DNA of 64,000 nt, taken from positions 7,493,466-7,557,465 of the forward strand of contig NC_135724.1 in assembly GCF_964656455.1 (NCBI RefSeq). Direction: 5' to 3'. A program made the position numbers and the translations under genes. Shown here in pieces: positions 56,860-64,000 of the stretch. Positions within the stretch are counted from its first letter, which is position 1. Each line of letters starts with the position of its first letter. The notes under the pieces are model-generated. The model saw only the letters and a list, made by a program, of their open reading frames with translations. It searched no databases and had not been told where the DNA came from. The DNA is from Halichoerus grypus. Its lineage: Eukaryota; Chordata; Mammalia; Carnivora; Phocidae.

Positions 56860-58580
56860 AATTGTTCACCCCCAAGCTGCCTGGGCCTGTTGCTTCCTTA
56901 CCATTAATGGTATCCCTGGTTTCCTCCAGTTGTATTTAAGACCGTGCTCACTCAGAGAAGTCTTTCATTAGGTCACCTTCCAGATTCTAAGTTATTTGAT
57001 ACACATTTTCTACTACCAAACTTAGTGCCTGGGGTGGGGAAGCTACAGCCACTGTAAGCCCCATGTTTTTATCAAACAGACTGTGTGCAAGACGTGCTCC
57101 CCAAACACACTTGAAGGGCGAGAGAACCAGGGAGGGTGGGTAGCAGAAGACAAGCAAAAAGTGACAGCAGAGCCTGACACCCTGAGGCCCATGAACTTCA
57201 TACACATCATCCCTGCACCCCTGCAATCTGGACAGCCGTTGAGAACTGCATGGGACGGGGAGGACATTTGCAGCAGGAACTTTTTAAAAACTCTTCTGCC
57301 ATGAGGACCTTGTTCCCGTCTGCCTCATCTGCATGATATTTAACAGGATAAGACCTGAAGCAACAGAGAGGCTTTACAGGAAGAAAGGGGTCTCAGCAGC
57401 ATCCAGCAGTGTCATTATAGGAAACATCCCAAACAGAAAGCCTACAAGCTGCAAAATAAAGAAACAAATCAAAAGAAGCAGGTGTGTGTGTATGTGTGTG
57501 TGTGTGTGTGTGGCGGTGAGGGGGAAGAGAAGGAGGCAGGGAGGGCATGGATAAAATACTAAAGCATTTGAGATGAGAAGGTAAGAAAGAAGGAACGAGT
57601 TTCCTTTTTTCGATGAAACCTAAATGACAGCTTCCAGACCTTAGCAGCCAAAGTGGGTTTCCCTCAAATACACGAATGGTCACGTATCAACGAGAGCCCA
57701 TGTCTGTTTAGCTGGGGTGTTCTGTTCCTTGATCTAGCAATGCTGCAGCTTCGGTACAAATGCCCACAGTCTCGGCAGAGATTCGGGCCGGAAGGACACT
57801 GTTGTGGTTAATCATCATCTAGGAAAACAGGGTCACTTGGCACAACTCACATGCACCCACCTTTTTGCTCAGATATCTGGGTAGTCTGATGGGTGGTTTC
57901 CCTTGCATTGTCCTAAATTCCTAATTCATTTTCTCTTTAAAGAACAGATTCATATTGTTAAGGCTACTTGATTGCTGCTTTTTAATTAAAAAGTCTTGAT
58001 TAAAATGTTTTCATTAAACACATACTGGCAAACTCTCAAATTATTTCAAAACATTTCACTCTTTGCTTTTCCATTCCCAGTGCTGTCCCAATCACCCTGC
58101 GGGGGATTCAGTTGTGACTTCAGACTTGTCAGGCAGACATAGGCACCAGCCGACAACAGATGGAGGAACCTGTCAGTCACTGCTGATCTCGGCCAAATCC
58201 TGAAGAGCCACCATTTCAAAAAGCTGGTCACCTTCCAAGGTAACCCAAACAAAAAGAAACCAGGAATACCTACTAGAGTGACAACTTGCAGTAAGATGAA
58301 GGCAAAGTTTAACAACAACAACAACAAAAATCATTTATTAAAAGTTTACCTTATCTTACCATAAAAGTTAGGAGCATTTTTCTTTCATCTCATTATCACA
58401 GAGCCAAGAGGGCTTTAATAATTATTGTGCTAAATTATTCCAAGGGGAAAAAGTAAGAAATTATATAGTCTGTCTGATACAACTCTCCTCCTAGATCCTG
58501 AGGTTTACAGCCCATTTTGAGTAAAACTAAAAAATACTTGCCTTTTATTTGATTCAGCATCTAAATAGACTGTATTTACT
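56860..58580. other. No gene seen
   Basis: Unique-looking DNA apart from the TG tract at 57,482-57,512. Short open frames only. Confidence 0.35.
57482..57512. repeat. (TG)n microsatellite
   Basis: TG units with one TA interruption. Confidence 0.95.
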
Positions 58581-58600
58581 ATTTAAGAAATAGCAGATCA

Positions 58601-58797
58601 GGGGCGCTTGGGTGGCTCAGTCCTTAGGCGTCTGCCTTCGGCTCAGGTCATGATCCCAGGGTCCTGGGATCGAGCCCCGCATCGGGCTCCCTGCTCCACG
58701 GGAAGCCTGCTCCTCCCTCTCCTACTCCCCCTGCTTGTGTTCCCTCTCTCGCTGTGTCTCTCTCTGTCAAATAAATCAATAAAATCTTAAGAAAAAA
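58601..58797 (+). mobile_element. CAN-SINE with perfect 16-bp target duplication
   Basis: Head GGGGCGCTTGGGTGGCTCAG, CTTGTGTTCCCTCTCTCGCT body (the arctoid-type tail region), tail AAATCAATAAAATCTTAAG. Flanked by AAGAAATAGCAGATCA at 58,585-58,600 and 58,798-58,813, perfect. Confidence 0.97.
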
Positions 58798-58814
58798 AAG
58801 AAATAGCAGATCAG

Positions 58815-61110
58815 ATCATATGAACTTCCGATATATTAAAAGAGGAAAACAATATTCCCCCTCTAAATTAGGGTATATCTTTTGTTCTCTAAATACCGAT
58901 AGAATATGTGAGTTTTGCTTACTACACTAATGGATAATTTCCATCTAGTTTTAAAAACTTTAGTGTTAGTTTTCATAAATTATCAAAGAAGTTGAAATTA
59001 AAGATATCTAATCGAGTCATTCCACACTGACAGCAATATTGTTCCTCAGGTTATTTCATTGAGTTTGCTGTGGTTGACCTTTTTTATCCAAAAAATTTAG
59101 ACTCTTCTCTCTTTGAAAATCTGCATCTAAGATAAAAGACATTATCCTTTATGAACTGCTGTAATGCACCAGCACCAATCACACTATTAAATGGCTTGGG
59201 CAGATAATAAGAACAAAATGCTGAACCTGTCAACCCTCTGGTTTTATGGGTTTCCAGACAATAGAAGGCACAACGATGAAAGATTATGTGTCCCTGCATC
59301 CAACACTAAACTGCAAAAATCCAAGTAATAAAGATATATTAAAATAAGCCAAAGGGAATCTCTGTCTGCCAATAAGCTATATGGTGCAGTGTGAGACAGA
59401 AGATTTTTTTTTCCTTGGGATATAAGTGAAAATGTAATTAGGTTTGTCCTAAGAATTGGCTAACATTTTTCTCTTTTGCTGTGGTTTCTCTTAAAACTGT
59501 TCCTTTTTAATGATCCCCTGGCTCATATTAAATTACAAACATAAATTCAACAAATGGCTACGATGGTTTTAAAAAGGATAGAAGGTATGGAATATTTGAA
59601 CTTATGAACTTAAAACTCTATACATACATTTTTGGATCATTGCCTCTGACTCCCGGAGAATGCTATTGCAAATTTCTATCTCCACAACAAAACGTTAGCC
59701 CCCTTTTTACTTTATCTGTTTTTAAGCAGAAAAAAAAAGTAAAACCATCCTTTTATTGGTTTAAGAACACTGAAAAAGCAAAATTATAGAAAATTTATAA
59801 ATGTTTAAAAGAAAAGAAAAATTACCCTCATAACCCAAGCATAAAGGTTGTTTCTATTTTGCATATCTTCCATCTTCCTGTCCACAGTTAGTTTTAAGCA
59901 TAAAATATATACAAGTTTATATTCTGCTTTTCTATTTAAAATCATAACAAAACATTTCCCCAAGTGTCCACAGATATAATTTCCACTTGTATCATAGGGA
60001 CTTATTGCTGTGTGAGATATTTTGGTTCCTCCAATGTTTTACTATTGTAGATAGGGTTGCAATTAATATCTTCATGCTTCTAGAACAGGAATGTTTAACT
60101 AGAGACTGATAACCTTTCAACAGCAGGTTTGTCATTCCAGCAACTGGGCAGGGGCGGGGGGGGGGCAGGGGGAGGCTCGGAGGTGGGAGGGAGGTGGGGG
60201 GGTTGGAGGGAGGGATGGCACACCGGAAAAACTTCAATGTCTCTTCTATCCTTAAATTCTATGATCCCCTCCACCACCACGATATGCAGAATTTTCCTTG
60301 GCACTGTCCTCCAGTCTTTTTCTAACTGTCACAAATTAATTATCGTAAGGTGATTTCAAATACCTTTTGGGAAAGTCCCAGCCAGCATGAAATGAGGCAG
60401 TGAAGATAAAGGTCAGCTGCATTTTGTTTGTTGTGCATTCAGTTGCCATTATGACTGTTCATACAGCACCACAGATAAGCTAACATACTTTAGCGATTGC
60501 AGTAAAATAATTTTTAAAAAGCAAATGCACTTTGTACTAAGTATGCTTTCTACACCTTCTTGTTTTGTATTCTTCTTGAGCAGTAATTGTCATCTCATGG
60601 ATTTTATTTCCACTTATGGCTAATTATATTTTCTCATTCCCATAACCCAAATAATGCTGCTAATATCTTTTGTTTTTGATTCTCTGAACATTTTTAAAGA
60701 ATTTCAAAGCTTTTTATAGACCTAACAGTTCCTTGGTGTCCCACTATAATAATAAATCCTCAATCAGATGCTTAGCAGGATTTATAAATGTCTAACTTCT
60801 TAGTTGTGATGGACTAGAAACACCCAATTTAAAGGCTTTTAGTGTCACAATGGAAAAAACACACCACACATCACTAGTTACGAAGGGGCAGCTAGGGGGA
60901 CCAAATTTCTGTTTTAAAGTAAGGATTTCAGAGGAAGTTTTGTTGTATTAAAGGCTACCATGTACAAGATGCTGTAAGATTTCTCTCTAGTCTAGTTTTT
61001 TTCAAAGCTTCAATCTATTATGACATTAGAACCTATAAACTCCATGAGAACAGGAGTCTTATTTTCTTGTTCAGTGTAACCACCAGGGAAAACAGCCTAG
61101 TAGTTACTCA
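58815..61110. other. No gene or named repeat seen
   Basis: AT-rich DNA with no young insertion for 2.3 kb except the G-rich block at 60,146-60,215. Confidence 0.4.
60146..60215 (+). repeat. G-rich polypurine block
   Basis: About 70 bases with many G3-G10 runs (GGGCAGGGGCGGGG... GGAGGTGGGAGGGAGGTGGG). Strong G-quadruplex potential on the plus strand. Confidence 0.9.
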
Positions 61111-61112
61111 AA

Positions 61113-61163
61113 AAGTTAAACTTTTAAGTTAAAGTTAAAGTTAAAAGTTAAAAGTTAAAATAA
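61113..61163 (+). repeat. (AGTTAA)n-like microsatellite at L1 edge
   Basis: GTTAAACTTTTAAGTTAAAG, then three further GTTAAA units, immediately before the 5' break of an L1 fragment. Confidence 0.85.
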
Positions 61164-61765
61164 AGTTACCATATGACCCAACAGTTCCACTCATAGACAT
61201 AAACCTAAGAGAAATGAAAACATGTATCCACACAAAAATCTGTACATGAATGTTCACAGCAGCAGTATTCATAATAGACAAAGAGTGGAAATAACCCAAA
61301 TGTCCACCAACTGATGAATCAGTAGAAAAAGTATTGTATATCCAGGCAATGGAATTTTATTCAGCCATAAAAAGGAATGAAGGACTTACAGAGGCAATAC
61401 ACGGATGAACCTTGAAAATGCTATGCTAAGTAGAAGTAGGAAGTCACAAACCGCAACATATTGTATGATTTCACAATATGGAGTGTCCAGAACAGGCAAA
61501 TCCCTACAGAGAGAAAGTTGATTAGTGGTTGCCAGGGGTTGGGGAGGGAAGGTGGAATGGGGAGTGACTGCTCATGGATATGGGTTGTTTTTGGCGGGGG
61601 TGGGGGGTGTGGAGAAGGGATGAAAAGGTTCTGAAGTTAGTGCTGGTTGCACAACCTGGTGAATATACTAAAACTACTGAATTGTTCACCTTAAAAGGGT
61701 GTTTTATAACATATGAACTATATCTCAATTCAAAATACATATTAAAAATTTTTAATGACATCATA
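61164..61765 (+). mobile_element. L1 3'-end fragment
   Basis: TACCATATGACCCAACAGTT, TGTCCACCAACTGATGAATC, CAATGGAATTTTATTCAGCC (ORF2 C-terminus), then GTTGCCAGGGGTTGGGGAGG and ATTGTTCACCTTAAAAGGGT (3' UTR). Stops throughout. Confidence 0.9.
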
Positions 61766-61781
61766 AAAAATAATCTTGCCC

Positions 61782-61982
61782 GGGCGCCTGAGTGGCTCAG
61801 TTGGTTAAGCGTCTGCCTTCGGCTCAGGCCATGATCCCAGGGTCCTGGGATCGAGCCCCGCATCGGGCTCCTTGCTCAGCGGGAAGTCTGCTTCTCCCTC
61901 TCCCTCTGCTGCTCCCCTGCTTCTCCTCTCTCTCTCTTTCTCTCTGTCAAATAAATAAATAAAATATTTTTAAAATAATAAT
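61782..61982 (+). mobile_element. CAN-SINE at the 3' end of L1 fragment
   Basis: Head GGGCGCCTGAGTGGCTCAGT, body CTGCTGCTCCCCTGCTTCTC, tail AAATAAATAAAATATTTT. Flanked by AATAATCTTGCCC / AATAATCCTGCCC (61,769-61,781; 61,983-61,995), one mismatch. Confidence 0.95.
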
Positions 61983-61999
61983 AATAATCCTGCCCATTG

Positions 62000-63540
62000 C
62001 CTGGCAAGAAGAAACACATTAAATGCGGAAAAGAAGATTCTTAAATTATAAACTCCTATATTTTGAGGGCAAATGTGTCTTATTCACCTTTCTAAGCCCA
62101 GGAGCTATTATGCTCCCTAGCCTGTAGATTATACCCTCTGCATCAGTTAAGATGCTTCCCATTATTGATTAAGGAAAATGCAACTCAAACTCACCTAAAT
62201 AATAAAGGAATTATGGGCCCATTTGACTTAAAAAGTCCAGATTTAGGCTTCAGCTAAGGCTGCATCATCAAGGACCCAATTTCTTTCTTTATCTCAATTC
62301 TGCTCTTCTTTAACAACTTTAACCCCTAACAAATTCCTTCTTGCTCTTAAGACGGTGTCCAGTAGTTTCTAAAGCTACAAGCTTCCTTATTTAAGTCCCT
62401 GGTAACTTACTCCAAGTCCAGGAAGTGATAACTCTTGGTCTTTATTGGGCTGAGTTAGGTCTTGCACCAAAACAAAATGAATCGCTGAATCCAGCAGGAT
62501 GGTGTCAAAGAATAAAGCAGAAAGGCCCAGAGCTAAGAAGCAAAGCTGAGGTACTTTCTTTGTGGGGAAAAAGAGAGCCACTCATTCAAAACACAACTAG
62601 AAGAGAAAGGGAGAGAGATACAAGAACAAAGGGGTATTGATTCCAATTAGGAGGACTTCTAGGCTCTAAGTGCTGATTATTTGGTGGTTGGGGGGTGGGT
62701 TGAAAATTCCTCCTTTTGCTGTGTTGTTCTTTAAATTTATGTGACAAAGTGCAGGTGTGGTTTTCTGAAAGATCTCACGTAAGAGACTTTAGACTCTGTA
62801 GCAGGAGCTTTTAGGTGCAAGAGTAGAGCTTGACAATTATATGTATATTTTAAAAAACAATGGTAAGCACTTGTTGTTTGAAGCCAATCAATCTCACCAA
62901 TGTGGCTCTTCCATCAGAAAGAATGAAGAAATGCTGAAGAGATTGTTGTTGGAGAGGGAACAGTGCATTGTACTCGGAACTCAATCACTGAATGAATCAG
63001 AAAGACTAAGACAATAGGATGACCCGACAGCAGTGTAGGAAGGAAGACTGGCCTGGGGTGTGTGGGAAGCCCCAAATCTCCTGGAGACAGTTTTCTAGGC
63101 AGGAGACAACTAAAAAATATGCCAGTTTTACCTCAAAATATTCATCCACAGATATTCCCGTCCTTTTTACATTTAGAGATTTGTAGCTTAAAAAAACGAC
63201 TGGATGCTGTCAAGTAGCGAGATAATTCTTTACTTGTTAACCAGGGTAAGGAGGACTACATTTTCATAGGAGAGATTCTCTGTCTTGGTGAGAACATAAG
63301 AAACCCTAGAGTTCAAGAAAAACTGTCCAGAGCAAATTCCAAATGACTGAAGTCTCCCCATCAAAAGGGGCATAAATGACCAAAATCTTCTCTCTTCATT
63401 TTACAACAGCCATCTTGCTTCCTGTTTCTAAGATTTTCCAAGTGTAAAACTGATTTCTCAATTATTGAGTTTTTTCCAGCATATGGGCAAACACACTAAG
63501 AATTAACGAGTCTATTGTCATGCTATTTCACGACCTTCAG
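62000..63540. other. No gene or named repeat seen
   Basis: AT-rich DNA with short open frames only. Confidence 0.35.
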
Positions 63541-63559
63541 AACACAAGCTGCAGAGAAC

Positions 63560-63745
63560 AAAGCCTGCCTCTGGGGCTCACTGGCTAAGTGACCCAGAGC
63601 CTGAACCCTCCATCCTGTCCCCTTCAAAGAGCAGTGACAATACCCTCCCTCGTAACAGGGTTGCACTGAACATCAACTGAATTAATGCCTATAAACCACT
63701 TGGTCCGGTGCCTGGAAACACCACCCAATAAATACTGTTGCTATG
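63560..63745 (+). mobile_element. MIR-like ancient SINE
   Basis: CTAAGTGACCCAGAGCCTGA, GCAGTGACAATACCCTCCCT and CCCAATAAATACTGTTGCTA match the MIR core and tail. Confidence 0.65.
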
Positions 63746-63784
63746 TTATGATTATGATAGTTCAGAGGAAACGTGTTCCAAACA

Positions 63785-63960
63785 CTTGAAATGCAATCAT
63801 CTATTTAAACATTATTTAATATCCCCCATGTGGCTCTAAGATGTGTACATCTGAGAAATGAGGCAGAACTTTCCTCATAGATCAGATGCAGAAACTAAGG
63901 ATAGAAGGGCCACAGATCCCACAAAGCTAAATGCACAGCTAGACCAAAGACCTACCAATT
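63785..63960 (-). mobile_element. MIR-like ancient SINE
   Basis: Reverse-strand MIR order: AATGCAATCATCTATTTAAA, CAGATGCAGAAACTAAGGAT and GGCCACAGATCCCACAAAGC. Confidence 0.55.
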
Positions 63961-64000
63961 GCTTATAGAGGTTAACACTGTCAGCTCACAGGAACGTCAG

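Noticed and set aside
1747..61982. SINE heads as functional tRNA genes
   Set aside because: The heads keep A- and B-box-like motifs but do not fold as intact tRNAs and are fused to SINE bodies and tails.
2551..61982. Repeated SINE blocks as a CRISPR-like array
   Set aside because: Spacing is irregular, copies are on both strands, and the repeats are 125-230 bases with target-site duplications: dispersed retroposons in a mammalian genome.

Overview
This window looks like non-coding DNA from a carnivoran mammal, most probably an arctoid (bear, seal or mustelid group). The evidence is the many young tRNA-derived CAN-SINEs. They share a head reading GGGGCGCCTGGGTGGCTCAG, a CT-rich body and an (AAATA)n AAAATCTT tail. 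I count 21 essentially complete or body-containing copies, one very short 5' fragment and one older remnant, on both strands. Around them lie older mammalian repeats: L1 3' ends, MIR SINEs, ERVL-MaLR (MLT1/MST-like) LTRs, a MER20 hAT element, an ERV1-like solo LTR and a decayed L3/CR1-like LINE. I recognise no protein-coding gene with confidence; the window is probably intergenic or deep intronic. Almost every long open frame is explained by GC-rich low complexity, by a repeat, or by the antisense of a repeat.

Layout. 1-5,200: AT-rich DNA with an ERV1-like solo LTR (about 767-1237), three SINEs, a MIR and an old LTR-like repeat carrying (TG)n. 5,230-6,560: an isolated, very GC- and CpG-rich island containing a 40-bp minisatellite (six units), followed by six perfect GGGTTT repeats and a possible LTR. 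7,000-20,900: old repeats (MIR, MaLR LTRs, L1 3' ends) and microsatellites. 20,950-24,870: a 149-codon minus-strand frame of unknown nature, an L1 fragment, a cluster of four SINEs that includes a head-to-head inverted pair, and a MaLR LTR. 25,000-28,900: largely unique DNA with a possible 300-nt minus-strand exon. 29,100-44,800: nested repeats, including a SINE inside an old LTR-like element, two minus-strand SINEs stacked at one target site with three copies of that site, and an L1 split by two opposed SINEs. 44,800-52,500: MaLR LTRs with an adjoining internal region, a 23-base SINE head bracketed by a perfect 18-bp duplication, and an L3/CR1-like remnant. 52,500-64,000: a 250-bp polypyrimidine tract, MER20, MaLR, L1 and MIR elements and two more SINEs.

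The most distinctive observations are the tail-less SINE head at 46,560-46,618, the stacked SINEs at 42,013-42,402, the CpG-rich minisatellite at 5,884-6,140 and the open, splice-flanked 300-nt segment at 27,725-28,024 on the minus strand. Repeat family names come from memory of consensus sequences, not from a database search. Boundaries of old repeats are approximate.
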